The position numbers and the translations under genes were made by a program. A DNA stretch of 64,000 nt from Luteimonas sp. MC1750 (GTDB lineage Bacteria; Pseudomonadota; Gammaproteobacteria; Xanthomonadales; Xanthomonadaceae): positions 310,001 to 374,000 of the forward strand of contig NZ_CP067113.1 in assembly GCF_016615955.1 (NCBI RefSeq). Direction: 5' to 3'. The notes under the pieces are model-generated. The model was not told the origin of the DNA and searched no databases. It saw only the letters and a list, made by a program, of their open reading frames with translations. This document shows, in pieces, positions 1 to 8,135 of this stretch (positions are counted from its first letter, which is position 1; every line of letters begins with the position of its first letter).

Positions 1-380
1 GGACGGTGCCGCAGCACTTCGTCGACCACCCGCGCGGAGCCGCCGGCACTGGTCTCGCCGCTGATGCTGGCGTTGACCACCTGCCAGCCGGGATGCCCGG
101 CGGTGACGCGTTCGCCGAGCATCGCCACCCAGCCCTGGTCCTCGCGCAGCCCGTAGGCGGCCGACAGCGAGTCGCCCAGCACGAGTACCGTGCTTGGGGC
201 GGCCGTGCTTGGGGCGGCCGCGCGCGGGGCAGCCGTGCGCGGTGCGGCCGCGCGCTGGGCCGCCGCGGCCGGCTCGACCCGTGCCGCAGGCTGCGCCAGG
301 GCGATCGCCGTGGACGCCAGCAGCGCCGCGCCCAGGGACATCTGCAGCCAGCGCCGTGGCGCCCGGTATCCTGACCTCAT
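1..380 (-). CDS. tesA: Arylesterase/lysophospholipase TesA, GDSL family (C-terminus cut by window edge)
   Basis: Read on the minus strand from the ATG at 380, this begins with a signal peptide (Arg-rich start, hydrophobic stretch, AIALAQ cleavage region near residue 30). An unusual Ala/Pro-rich linker follows at about residues 36-64, then the GDSL block: VLVLGDSLSAAYG, nucleophile Ser71. Downstream residues (GWVAMLGERV, NASISGETSAGG) match the SGNH-hydrolase block with the conserved Gly of block II. TesA-type enzymes are periplasmic esterases/thioesterases. The gene is divergent from the YbbA-like ATPase gene, a common tesA/ybbAP arrangement. Only the first 126 or so codons are visible, so the Asn and Asp/His blocks cannot be checked. 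The linker is encoded by a 15-bp tandem repeat and is not usual for TesA. Confidence 0.88.
   Translation of the reverse strand, partial: MRSGYRAPRRWLQMSLGAALLASTAIALAQPAARVEPAAAAQRAAAPRTAAPRAAAPSTAAPSTVLVLGDSLSAAYGLREDQGWVAMLGERVTAGHPGWQVVNASISGETSAGGSARVVDEVLRHR
188..262. repeat. 15-bp tandem repeat inside tesA (5 units)
   Basis: Five consecutive 15-bp units of the form CCGTGCTTGGGGCGG and variants run in frame through tesA. On the minus strand they encode AAPST/AAPRA/AAPRT-like pentapeptides in the linker between signal peptide and catalytic domain. The two units nearest the GDSL domain are identical; the others differ at a few bases. Confidence 0.85.
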
Positions 381-463
381 CCCGCGACTCCTCGTTCCGT
401 CCGTCGATCGCGCCCGGCCCCGCCGGACGCTGCGCCGGACATCATGCCCCGATGAAGGACCCC

Positions 464-1174
464 ATGGCTGACTCTTCCCGAACCCACGCGCCCCAGGCGC
501 TTTCCGCCACCGGCCTGGGCAAGCGCGTACAGCTGCCAGGCGGCGAGCTGGTGATCCTGGACGATGTCGGCTTCGCCATCGCGCGCGGCGAGAGCGTCGC
601 GATCGTCGGCCCCTCGGGTTCGGGCAAGAGCACCCTGCTGTCGCTGCTGGCCGGACTCGACGCCCCGACCGCGGGCGCGGTGGAGATCGACGGCGCCCCG
701 CTGTCGACGCTCGACGAGGATGGCCGCGCCCGGGTGCGCGCCGAGAAGGTCGGCTTCGTGTTCCAGAACTTCCAGCTGCTGCCGTCGCTGACCGCGCTGG
801 AGAACGTGATGCTGCCGCTGGAGCTGCGCGGCGACGCCGACGCCGAAGGCCCGGCCCGCGCGATCCTGGCCCGCGTCGGACTGGGCGAGCGCCTCGGCCA
901 TTATCCGCGCCAGCTGTCGGGCGGCGAGCAGCAGCGCGTGGCGGTGGCGCGCGCCTTCGTCACCGATCCGTCGCTGATGTTCGCCGACGAGCCGACCGGC
1001 AACCTCGACACCGCGACCGGGCAGGCCATCATCGAACTGCTGTTCGCGCTCAACCAGGACGCCGGCACCACCCTGGTGCTGGTGACCCATGACGAACACC
1101 TGGCGGAGCGCTGCCGGCGCACCCTGCGCATCGAGGGCGGGCGGCTGGTGGCGGACTCCGGGCCGGCCGCATGA
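464..1174 (+). CDS. ybbA: ABC transporter ATP-binding protein, YbbA/LolD-like
   Basis: ATPase subunit of an ABC3-type (FtsX-family) transporter, 236 residues from the chosen ATG. Visible motifs are Walker A GPSGSGKST, Q-loop VFQNFQLLP, signature LSGGEQQR, Walker B LMFADEP and H-loop VTHD. The ATG at 464 is preferred over the in-frame ATG at 452 because AAGGA lies five bases before it. The stop overlaps the start of the 841-residue permease gene by four bases (ATGA), so the two are translationally coupled. With the divergent tesA this matches the tesA-ybbA-ybbP neighbourhood of E. coli, whose substrate is not established. LolD is the closest alternative name, but LolC/E partners are absent. 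Confidence 0.92.
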   Translation: MADSSRTHAPQALSATGLGKRVQLPGGELVILDDVGFAIARGESVAIVGPSGSGKSTLLSLLAGLDAPTAGAVEIDGAPLSTLDEDGRARVRAEKVGFVFQNFQLLPSLTALENVMLPLELRGDADAEGPARAILARVGLGERLGHYPRQLSGGEQQRVAVARAFVTDPSLMFADEPTGNLDTATGQAIIELLFALNQDAGTTLVLVTHDEHLAERCRRTLRIEGGRLVADSGPAA

Positions 1175-3696
1175 GGATCGCCGGACTCGCCTGGCGGCAG
1201 CTGAAGCGTGACCTGGTCTCGGGCGACGTGCGCATCCTGCTGGCGGCGCTGGTGCTGGCGGTGGTGGCGGTGACCGCGGTCGGCTTCGTGACCGACCGCG
1301 CCGCGCGCGCGCTGGCGATCGAGGCCAACCGACTGCTGGGCGGCGACGCCGTGCTGCGCGGCGACGCGCCGATCGACGGACCGGCGCGCGAGGCCGCCGG
1401 CAGCGCCGGCCTGCGCATGGCCGAGACCGTCGAGCTCGACACCATGGTGCGCGTGGGCCGCGGCGACGGCGTGCAGCTGAAGCTGGGCGAACTGCGGGCC
1501 ATCGGCGAGGGCTTTCCGCTGCGCGGCGAATACCGCATCGCCGGCGCCGACGGCGTGGAAGCCGCGGCTACCGGCGTCCCCGCGCCCGGCACGCTGCGGA
1601 TGAGCCGCGGCGGCGCCGACACCCTCGGCGCGCGCATCGGCGACACCGTGGGCATCGGCACGCTGGAGCTGCGGCTTGCGGCGCTGGTGGCGCAGGAACC
1701 CGACGCCGCCCTGGACTACTTCAACGTGGCGCCGCGGGTCTTCATCCACCCGGACGACCTCGAGGCCACCGGCCTGGTGCAGGAAGGCAGCCGCATCCGC
1801 TACCGCCTGGTGGTGGCCGGCGAGGCCAGCGCGGTCGAGCGCTTCACCGCGGTGGCGCGCGAACACCTCGCGCGGGGCCAGCGGCTGGAGACCGCCGCCG
1901 ACGCGCGGCCGGAGATCCGCTCCGCGCTGGACCGGGCCGGGCGCTTCCTCGGCCTGGCCGCGCTGGTCTCGGTGGTGCTGGCGGCGGTGGCGGTCGCGAT
2001 GGCCGCGCGCCGGCACAGCGCGCGCCATCTGCAGGGTGCGGCGGTGATGCGTTGCCTGGGCGCCAGCCAGGCCACCCTGGCCGGGATCCACATCGGCGAG
2101 CTGCTGATGCTCGGGCTGCTGGCCTGCACCCTGGGCGTGGCGATCGCCTGGGGGCTGCAGTGGGCGATCGGTGGCTGGCTGGCCGGCATGCTCGGCATCG
2201 CCATTCCGCCGGCGGGGCTGATGCCGGCCCTGGGCGGCTACGGCGTGGGGCTGGTCGTGCTGCTCGCGTTCGCCGCGCCGCCCGTGCTGGCGCTGCGCCG
2301 CGTGCCGGCGCTGAGCGTGCTGCGCCGCGACCTCGATCCCACCGAGCCGGCCGCGCTGCTGGTGCTGGCCGCGGGCATCGCCGGGATCGGCGCGCTGCTG
2401 TGGTGGCAGGCGGGCTCGCCGGCACTGGCGCTGGCGATGCTGGCCGGCATCGCGCTGACGCTCGGCACGCTGGCCCTGCTGGCCTGGCTGATGATCCTGG
2501 CCGTGCGCCGCCTGCGCGGCCGCCTGCGCGGCAGTGCCCGCTACGGCCTGGCCAACGTCAGCCGCCGCGCCGGCACCAGCATCGCCCAGGTGTCGGCGCT
2601 CGGCCTCGGGCTGATGGCGCTGCTGCTGCTGACCTTCGTGCGCACCGACCTGCTGGAGCGCTGGCAGCTCGCGCTGGCCGCGGAGGCGCCCAACCGCTTC
2701 ATCGTCAACGTGCAGCAGGACCAGATCGACGGCGTGGCCGCCGTGGCGGCGGCCCAGGGCCTGGCGGCACCGGTGCTCTATCCCATGGTCCGCGGGCGCC
2801 TGGCCACCCACAACGGCACGCCGGTGCGCGGCGAGGATTACGCCGGTGAGGACGGCGACGAGGCGTCCGGGCGCGCGCAGCGTCGTGCCGACCGCGAATT
2901 CAACCTGTCCACCGCGCGCGAGCTGCGCGACGACAACCGCGTGACCGCAGGCGAGTTCTGGGGCGCCGGAGGCACCGAGGGCGTCGAGCTGTCGGTCGAG
3001 GCCGGCTTCGCCGAATCACTCGACTGGGCGCTCGGCGACCGCGTCGCCTTCGACATCGCCGGACGCCGCATCGAGGGCCGGGTGACCAGCCTGCGCGAGG
3101 TCGACTGGGAAAGCTTCCGGCCGAACTTCTTCGTGCTGTTCTCGCCCGGCGCGCTGGACGGCTACCCCGCCAGCTGGATCACCGCGGTCAGTGTGCCGCA
3201 GGGCGATACCGCGTTCACGCGCGAACTCGTCCAGCGCTATCCCAACGTCTCGGTGATCGACGTCGACGCGGTGCTGACCCAGGTGCGCAACACCGCCGAC
3301 CAGGTCTCGACCGTGGTGGAGGTGGTGTTCTGGTTCGCGCTCGCCGCAGGCCTGCTCGTGCTGCTGGCGGCGATCAGCGCGAGCCAGGACGAGCGCCTGC
3401 TCGAAGGCGGGGTGATGCGCGTGCTCGGGGCAAGCCGGCGCCAGCTGCGGCTGGCGCAGGCTTCGGAGTTCGCGGTGATCGGCCTGCTGTCCGGGCTGGT
3501 GGCGGCGGTGGCCGCTACCGTCCTCGCAGGCGTGGTGGCGAAAGAGGTCTTCGACCTGCCCTGGACGCCGGATCTCGGCATGGCCGCCGCCGGCGGGCTG
3601 GCCGGCATGGCCGCGGCGCTGGTGGCGGGACTCTGGGCCACGCGGCGCGTCCTGGACGCGCCGCCGGCGGTGACCCTGCGCGAGCTGCAGGGCTGA
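1171..3696 (+). CDS. ybbP: FtsX-family ABC transporter permease, YbbP-like
   Basis: Large inner-membrane permease of 841 residues, about the size of E. coli YbbP. It has an N-terminal membrane anchor (residues 18-45), a long periplasmic domain, a first FtsX membrane block (about 250-450), a second periplasmic domain, and a C-terminal FtsX block with the typical signature VMRVLGASRRQLRLAQ (about residue 750). Two FtsX modules in one chain, with one separate ATPase gene overlapping upstream, is the YbbAP organisation. Such transporters extract or move lipids or hydrophobic molecules. The partner TesA-type esterase suggests a link to lipid or thioester metabolism, which is inference. Confidence 0.9.
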   Translation: MRIAGLAWRQLKRDLVSGDVRILLAALVLAVVAVTAVGFVTDRAARALAIEANRLLGGDAVLRGDAPIDGPAREAAGSAGLRMAETVELDTMVRVGRGDGVQLKLGELRAIGEGFPLRGEYRIAGADGVEAAATGVPAPGTLRMSRGGADTLGARIGDTVGIGTLELRLAALVAQEPDAALDYFNVAPRVFIHPDDLEATGLVQEGSRIRYRLVVAGEASAVERFTAVAREHLARGQRLETAADARPEIRSALDRAGRFLGLAALVSVVLAAVAVAMAARRHSARHLQGAAVMRCLGASQATLAGIHIGELLMLGLLACTLGVAIAWGLQWAIGGWLAGMLGIAIPPAGLMPALGGYGVGLVVLLAFAAPPVLALRRVPALSVLRRDLDPTEPAALLVLAAGIAGIGALLWWQAGSPALALAMLAGIALTLGTLALLAWLMILAVRRLRGRLRGSARYGLANVSRRAGTSIAQVSALGLGLMALLLLTFVRTDLLERWQLALAAEAPNRFIVNVQQDQIDGVAAVAAAQGLAAPVLYPMVRGRLATHNGTPVRGEDYAGEDGDEASGRAQRRADREFNLSTARELRDDNRVTAGEFWGAGGTEGVELSVEAGFAESLDWALGDRVAFDIAGRRIEGRVTSLREVDWESFRPNFFVLFSPGALDGYPASWITAVSVPQGDTAFTRELVQRYPNVSVIDVDAVLTQVRNTADQVSTVVEVVFWFALAAGLLVLLAAISASQDERLLEGGVMRVLGASRRQLRLAQASEFAVIGLLSGLVAAVAATVLAGVVAKEVFDLPWTPDLGMAAAGGLAGMAAALVAGLWATRRVLDAPPAVTLRELQG

Positions 3697-3712
3697 GCGC
3701 AGCCGTGACGCC

Positions 3713-3973
3713 TCAGGCGTCGACGCGCTGCGGTTCGGCGTCGAAACGACGCGCGTAGTCGCGTTCGTCGGCGATCGCGATCACCTCGTCATCGGCGCTG
3801 TCGGGCGCTCCGTAGACCGCGTACACGACCGCGTCGCCGCGGCGACCGACCTGCTGCAGGCGGTAGCGCGACTGGCCGCTGCCGGTGTCGGGCGGGTAGT
3901 GGGTGGGAGGCGTCTCGCCTTCGATGTCGAGCTCGCTGTTGTCGACCGGTCCGCCGACGAAGAGTGCGCGCAT
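3713..3973 (-). CDS. Small hypothetical protein (86 aa)
   Basis: I do not recognise this family. The ATG at 3973 is preceded by a strong AGAGGAA ribosome-binding site, and the 86-residue product starts MRALFVGGPVDNSELDIEG. It is acidic and soluble with no membrane segment. The sequence alternates short beta-like stretches (RYRLQQVG, VVYAVY) and ends in a charged tail. It converges on ybbP with 16 bases between stops and diverges from rsmC. The strong ribosome-binding site and protein-like composition support a real gene; no function is offered. Confidence 0.7.
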   Translation of the reverse strand: MRALFVGGPVDNSELDIEGETPPTHYPPDTGSGQSRYRLQQVGRRGDAVVYAVYGAPDSADDEVIAIADERDYARRFDAEPQRVDA

Positions 3974-4075
3974 ACGCGTTTCCTCTGTTCTGCATGGGGG
4001 CCCCGATGCTGGCAAACCCGGCATTCGGGTCCGATGAAGCGCGCGTGGGCGCGACGTGCACGCGGCCCGCGGCAC

Positions 4076-4081
4076 TACAAT
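4076..4081 (+). promoter_or_regulatory. Putative -10 element for rsmC
   Basis: TACAAT lies 30 bases before the rsmC ATG in the short divergent gap. A start near 4088 would give a leader of about 24 bases. No convincing -35 hexamer is seen. Confidence 0.4.
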
Positions 4082-4111
4082 CGCGGCCCTGTTTCCTCCA
4101 CCGGAGCCACG

Positions 4112-5197
4112 ATGGCCATCCACGGCGATCCCGCCCTCGACGCGCTGATGCTTCCCTTCGCCAGCGGAGACCTGGCGCGCGCGCCCGGTGCCGTGTTCCT
4201 GCGCGCGCGCGCGGGCGCCGCCCTGGTCGCGGCGGACTGGCCCGGGCTGGCCTGCGAAGCGCCGTTCCGGCCCGACGCGGACGCACTGGTGCGCGCGGGC
4301 TTCACCGTCGCCGATGAGGCGGTGGCGACCGGCGCGGGCGAGGCCGACGTCGCGAGGCCGCTGGTCCTCGTGCTGCCGCCACGCCAGCGCGACGAGGCGC
4401 GCGCGCTGTTTGCCGAGGCGCTGTCGCGCGCGGCACCGGGCGCGATGGTGGTGGCCAGCGTCGCCAACGACGCCGGAGCGAAGTCCGCCGAAGCCGATTT
4501 CGTCCGCATCGCCGGTCCGGTGACCACGCGCAGCAAGCACAAGTGCCGCGTGTTCTGGGCCGCCGCCGGCCAGCCCGGCGCCGACCCCGCGCTGGCCGCG
4601 CAGTGGCGCGACCTCGATGCCCCGAGACAGGTGGCCGGAGGCCGCTTCCTGAGCCGGCCCGGCGTCTTCGCCTGGGACCGCATCGACGCGGCATCCGGCC
4701 TGCTCGCCCGGCACCTGCCGGCCGACCTGGCCGGCCGCGCCGCCGACCTCGGCGCCGGCTATGGCTATCTCGCGGCCGAACTGCTCGAGCGCAGCCCCGG
4801 CATCAGTGCGCTCGACGCCTACGAGGCCGACGCCCGCGCGCTGGCGATGGCGCGCCACAACCTGGCCGGCTTCGCGTCGCGCGCCGCGCTGGGCTTCCAT
4901 TGGCACGACGTGGTGGCGGGCGTGCCCGGCGCCTACGACGTCGTGGTCACCAATCCGCCCTTCCACGCGCCCGACGGCCGCGAGCGCCCGGACATCGGCC
5001 GCGCCTTCATCGCCGCCGCCGCGCAGGCGCTGCGGCCGGGCGGCCGGCTGTGGCTGGTCGCCAACCGCCACCTGCCCTACGAACAGGCGCTCGGCGCGGG
5101 CTTCGGCGAAGCCCGGCTGGTGGCCCAGGAAGGCGGCTTCAAGGTCGTCGAAGCGGTGAAGGCGGGCGGCGCGCGCGGCGGGCGTCCGCCGCGATGA
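4112..5197 (+). CDS. rsmC: 16S rRNA (guanine-N2)-methyltransferase, RsmC-like
   Basis: A 361-residue class I SAM-dependent methyltransferase with the duplicated architecture of RsmC: a degenerate N-terminal methyltransferase-like half and a catalytic C-terminal half. The catalytic half shows the SAM loop ADLGAGYGYLA (about residue 210), the acidic strand YEADARALAMA, and the N2-guanine motif VVTNPPFH (about residue 285). RsmC methylates G1207 of 16S rRNA in the small subunit. RlmG, which modifies 23S rRNA, has the same layout and is the main alternative. The downstream rsuA gene starts inside its stop codon (ATGA), forming a two-gene rRNA modification operon. Confidence 0.85.
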   Translation: MAIHGDPALDALMLPFASGDLARAPGAVFLRARAGAALVAADWPGLACEAPFRPDADALVRAGFTVADEAVATGAGEADVARPLVLVLPPRQRDEARALFAEALSRAAPGAMVVASVANDAGAKSAEADFVRIAGPVTTRSKHKCRVFWAAAGQPGADPALAAQWRDLDAPRQVAGGRFLSRPGVFAWDRIDAASGLLARHLPADLAGRAADLGAGYGYLAAELLERSPGISALDAYEADARALAMARHNLAGFASRAALGFHWHDVVAGVPGAYDVVVTNPPFHAPDGRERPDIGRAFIAAAAQALRPGGRLWLVANRHLPYEQALGAGFGEARLVAQEGGFKVVEAVKAGGARGGRPPR

Positions 5198-5928
5198 AGC
5201 TGGTCAAGTCGCTGGCCAACCTCGGCTACGGCAGCCGCAAGCAGGTGGCGCTGATGTTCCGCGAAGGCCGGGTCACCGACGCCGCGGGCGAGGTGCTGTA
5301 CGCCGACGACGCGCCCGCGTGGGACGACGTCCGCGTGGACGGCGAGCCGCTGGAACCGCCGCCCGGCCTGCTGCTGATGCTGCACAAGCCAGTGGGCCAT
5401 ACCTGCTCGACGAAGGATCGCGGCCGCGTGGTCTACGACCTGCTGCCGCCACGCTTCGCGCTGCGCTCGCCCACCCTGTCCACGGTCGGCCGCCTCGACC
5501 GCGACACCAGCGGCCTGCTGCTGATGACCGACGACGGCCAGCTGCTGCACCGGATCATCTCGCCGAAAGCGAAGCTGCCCAAGATCTACGAGGCCACGCT
5601 GGCCGAACCCCTGCGCGGCGACGAGGCGGCGATCTTCGCCAGCGGCACGCTGATGCTGGAGTCCGAAAAGACCCCCCTGCTGCCCGCCGGGCTCGAGGTC
5701 GTGTCACCGACGCAGGCGCGCCTGACGCTGCACGAAGGCCGCTATCACCAGGTGCGCCGCATGTTCGCCGCCGTCGGCCACCACGTGGTCGCGCTGCACC
5801 GCAGCCGCGTCGGTGGCCTGTCGCTGGACGACCTGCCGGAAGGCGAGTGGCGGCTGCTCGACGACGCCGGCCGCGACAGGATTTTCGCTGTCGGGATTGC
5901 GGCACGCGCTCCCACAAGAAGCCGCTAG
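5194..5928 (+). CDS. rsuA: 16S rRNA pseudouridine(516) synthase RsuA family
   Basis: A 244-residue protein with an N-terminal S4 RNA-binding region (NLGYGSRKQVALMFREGRV) and a RluB/RsuA-type catalytic domain. The catalytic Asp is in GRLDRDTSGLLL (about residue 95), and the conserved EGRYHQVRRMFAAVGH block is present near the C-terminus. RsuA converts U516 of 16S rRNA to pseudouridine. Its start overlaps the rsmC stop. The last dozen codons (GIAARAPTRSR) are encoded by a REP-like sequence, so the natural C-terminus appears to have been extended by a repeat. The stop TAG overlaps the stop of the convergent DUF1415 gene through the palindrome CTAG. Confidence 0.9.
   Translation: MKLVKSLANLGYGSRKQVALMFREGRVTDAAGEVLYADDAPAWDDVRVDGEPLEPPPGLLLMLHKPVGHTCSTKDRGRVVYDLLPPRFALRSPTLSTVGRLDRDTSGLLLMTDDGQLLHRIISPKAKLPKIYEATLAEPLRGDEAAIFASGTLMLESEKTPLLPAGLEVVSPTQARLTLHEGRYHQVRRMFAAVGHHVVALHRSRVGGLSLDDLPEGEWRLLDDAGRDRIFAVGIAARAPTRSR
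5888..5916. repeat. REP-like half element at the rsuA 3' end
   Basis: The sequence resembles one arm of the intergenic repeats seen at 24099, 30607 and 61296: a G+C palindromic core followed by GCTCCCACA. It lies inside the last codons of rsuA. Confidence 0.5.
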
Positions 5929-6479
5929 CCCCTGGGCACGTCCTCGAACAGCGCGCGCCACCCGGGGAGCCCGAGCTTCTCCAGCGTCGCCACATTGCGC
6001 TCGACGATCTCGTCCGGATCGGGAAACGCCTCGACCGCGCGCGACACGCTGTCCTCGCGCAGCAGGTGCAGCGTCGGCCACGGCGAGCGGTTGGTGAAGT
6101 TGGCGATGTCGTCGGGATGGCTGTCGGCGAACTGGTACTGCGGATGGAAGCTCGCGACCTGCAGCACGCCCTCCAGCTCGAGCTCGGCCACCAGCGCATC
6201 GGCGGTCTCGAGGAAGTCGTTGTAGTCCAGGAAATCGGCCAGCACCTGCGGATGCACGATCAGCGTCGTGTCGACCCCGGTCGCCGCCGTGTCGCGCAGG
6301 CGCAACAGCTCCGCGCCCAGCTCGGACAGCAGCGTCGCCTCGTCGCGCGCATCGCTCAGCACCATCCGCACCTGGCCCTTGGCGACCACCGCCTTGGCGA
6401 ACGGGCACAGGTTGAGCCCGATGACCGCGCGTTCCAGCCAGCGGCGGGTGTCGGCGATCGGATCGTCGGTCGCGTGCAT
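5925..6479 (-). CDS. DUF1415 family protein
   Basis: A 184-residue cytoplasmic protein matching the DUF1415 family. It has the conserved opening LNLCPFAKAVV near residue 22, the HPQYQFAD block, and FTNRSPWPTLHLLRE toward the C-terminus. No enzymatic activity is established for this family. The conserved Cys, two His and Asp residues look like a metal or active site, which is inference. The start lies seven bases after the yajQ stop, so the two genes form an operon. Its stop codon shares three bases with the rsuA stop on the other strand. Confidence 0.85.
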   Translation of the reverse strand: MHATDDPIADTRRWLERAVIGLNLCPFAKAVVAKGQVRMVLSDARDEATLLSELGAELLRLRDTAATGVDTTLIVHPQVLADFLDYNDFLETADALVAELELEGVLQVASFHPQYQFADSHPDDIANFTNRSPWPTLHLLREDSVSRAVEAFPDPDEIVERNVATLEKLGLPGWRALFEDVPRG

Positions 6480-6486
6480 CGCCGGG

Positions 6487-6969
6487 TCAGTCGCGGAAGT
6501 TGTCGAACTGCAGCGGCTGCTCGAATTCCTTGCTGCGCAGCAGGGCCATCGCCGCCTGCAGGTCGTCGCGCTTCTTGCCGGTGACGCGCAGCTTGTCGCC
6601 GTTGATCTGCGTGTCGACCTTCAACTTCGCGGCCTTGATCTCGTTGCCGATCTTCTTCGCCAGCTCGCGCTCGATGCCCTGCTTGACCGTGACCTTCTGC
6701 CGCGCGCCGGCGAGGTTGCTCTCGACGTCGCCGAATTCCAGGCAGCGCGTGTCGATCTTCCGCGCGGCCAGGCGCGCGCGCAGGATGTCGGTCATCTGCT
6801 GCAGCTGGAAGTCGCTGGGCGCGCGCTGGGTGATCACGGCCTCCTCGCGTTCGAAGGCGGCGTCGACGCCCTTGAAATCGAAGCGCGTGGTGAGCTCGCG
6901 GTTGGCCTGGTCGACGGCGTTGGTGAGCTCGTGGGTGTCGACTTCCGAGACGATGTCGAAGGACGGCAT
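6487..6969 (-). CDS. yajQ: YajQ family cyclic-di-GMP-binding protein
   Basis: A 160-residue protein very close in length to E. coli YajQ, starting MPSFDIVSEVD at 6969. Family hallmarks are TTRFDFKG (about residue 28), the tandem ferredoxin-like RNA-binding-type folds, and GKKRDDLQAAMALL near the C-terminus. In Xanthomonas the orthologue binds cyclic-di-GMP and controls virulence genes together with a LysR-type regulator. In other bacteria it has been linked to ribosome or tRNA functions. It is first in an operon with the DUF1415 gene and diverges from the alcohol dehydrogenase gene. Confidence 0.95.
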   Translation of the reverse strand: MPSFDIVSEVDTHELTNAVDQANRELTTRFDFKGVDAAFEREEAVITQRAPSDFQLQQMTDILRARLAARKIDTRCLEFGDVESNLAGARQKVTVKQGIERELAKKIGNEIKAAKLKVDTQINGDKLRVTGKKRDDLQAAMALLRSKEFEQPLQFDNFRD

Positions 6970-7078
6970 GGCGCGGTTTCCGGTGCGGGGGAACAGGGGC
7001 TCAGGGTACCGCAACGCCGATGGCCGGGGCCTCGTGCATCATGGGCGCCCGTCCCCCAGAACCGCCCCGGAGCCCGCC

Positions 7079-8128
7079 ATGCACACGACCGCCGCCTATG
7101 CCGCCACCTCGGCCACCGCGCCGCTGGCCCCATGGAGCCTGGAGCGCCGCGACCCGCGCCCCGGCGAGGTCCTGATCGATATCCGCTACTGCGGCATCTG
7201 CCATTCCGACCTGCATACCGTGCGCGGTGAGTGGGGTCCGGTCGAATATCCGCTCGTGCCGGGCCACGAGATTGTCGGCCACGTCGCCGCCGTCGGCGAG
7301 GGCGTGGACCGCTACACGGTGGGCGATGCGGTGGGCGTCGGCTGCTTCGTCGATTCCTGCCGCAGCTGCGCGCAGTGCGCGGCCGGCGAGGAGCAGTACT
7401 GCGAGAAGGGCATGGTCGCCACCTACGGCAGCGTCGACCCCTCGACCGGCGAGACCACCCAGGGCGGCTATTCCACGCGCATCACCGTGCACCAGGACTA
7501 TGTGCTGCGCATCCCCGACGGCCTGCCGCTGGATCGCGCGGCGCCGCTGCTGTGCGCCGGCATCACCACCTGGTCGCCGCTGCGCCACTTCGGCCTGAAG
7601 GAAGGGGACGAGCTGGGCGTGGTCGGACTCGGCGGGCTGGGCCACATGGCGGTCAAGCTGGGCGTCGCGCTGGGCGCGCGCGTGACCGTGCTCAGCACCT
7701 CGGAGCGCAAGCGCGAGGACGCGCTGAAGCTGGGTGCGCACGCCTTCGAGGTTGTCGGCAGCGACCGCGGCGCGGTGCGCCGGCTGGCGAAGCGCTTCGA
7801 CATGATCCTCGACACGGCCTCCGCCGCGCACGACTACAACGTCTACCTGCAGATGCTGAAGATCGACGGGACGATGGTGCTGCTGGGCATTCCCGAGCCG
7901 ACCCCGGTGGCGGCCTCGTCCCTGGTCATGGCCCGGCGGCGCCTGGCCGGCTCGCTGATCGGCGGCATCCGCGAAACCCAGGAGATGCTCGACTTCTGCG
8001 CCGCCAACGGCGTCGCCAGCGACATCGAGCTGATCGACGCCGACGGCATCAACGATGCCTACGAGCGGATGCTGCGCGGCGACGTGCGCTACCGCTTCGT
8101 GATCGACGCCGCCAGCTTCGCGGTCTGA
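7079..8128 (+). CDS. Zinc-dependent NAD(P)-alcohol dehydrogenase, YahK/CAD type
   Basis: A 349-residue medium-chain dehydrogenase/reductase of the same length as E. coli YahK. The catalytic zinc ligands are Cys38 (YCGICHSDLH) and His63 (PGHEIVG). The structural zinc lobe has Cys94, Cys97, Cys100 and Cys108. The Rossmann loop reads GLGGLGHMAVKLG. YahK and cinnamyl-alcohol-dehydrogenase-like enzymes reduce a broad range of aldehydes with NADPH. The EamA transporter gene follows after seven bases, so the two are probably co-transcribed; whether they share a substrate is unknown. Confidence 0.92.
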   Translation: MHTTAAYAATSATAPLAPWSLERRDPRPGEVLIDIRYCGICHSDLHTVRGEWGPVEYPLVPGHEIVGHVAAVGEGVDRYTVGDAVGVGCFVDSCRSCAQCAAGEEQYCEKGMVATYGSVDPSTGETTQGGYSTRITVHQDYVLRIPDGLPLDRAAPLLCAGITTWSPLRHFGLKEGDELGVVGLGGLGHMAVKLGVALGARVTVLSTSERKREDALKLGAHAFEVVGSDRGAVRRLAKRFDMILDTASAAHDYNVYLQMLKIDGTMVLLGIPEPTPVAASSLVMARRRLAGSLIGGIRETQEMLDFCAANGVASDIELIDADGINDAYERMLRGDVRYRFVIDAASFAV

Positions 8129-8135
8129 GCCGGCG

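Noticed and set aside
901..2811. Long minus-strand reading frame of 636 codons opposite ybbAP
   Set aside because: Its product is rich in Gln, His, Arg and Gly, as expected for an antisense shadow in high-GC DNA. The plus-strand genes have full ABC motifs.
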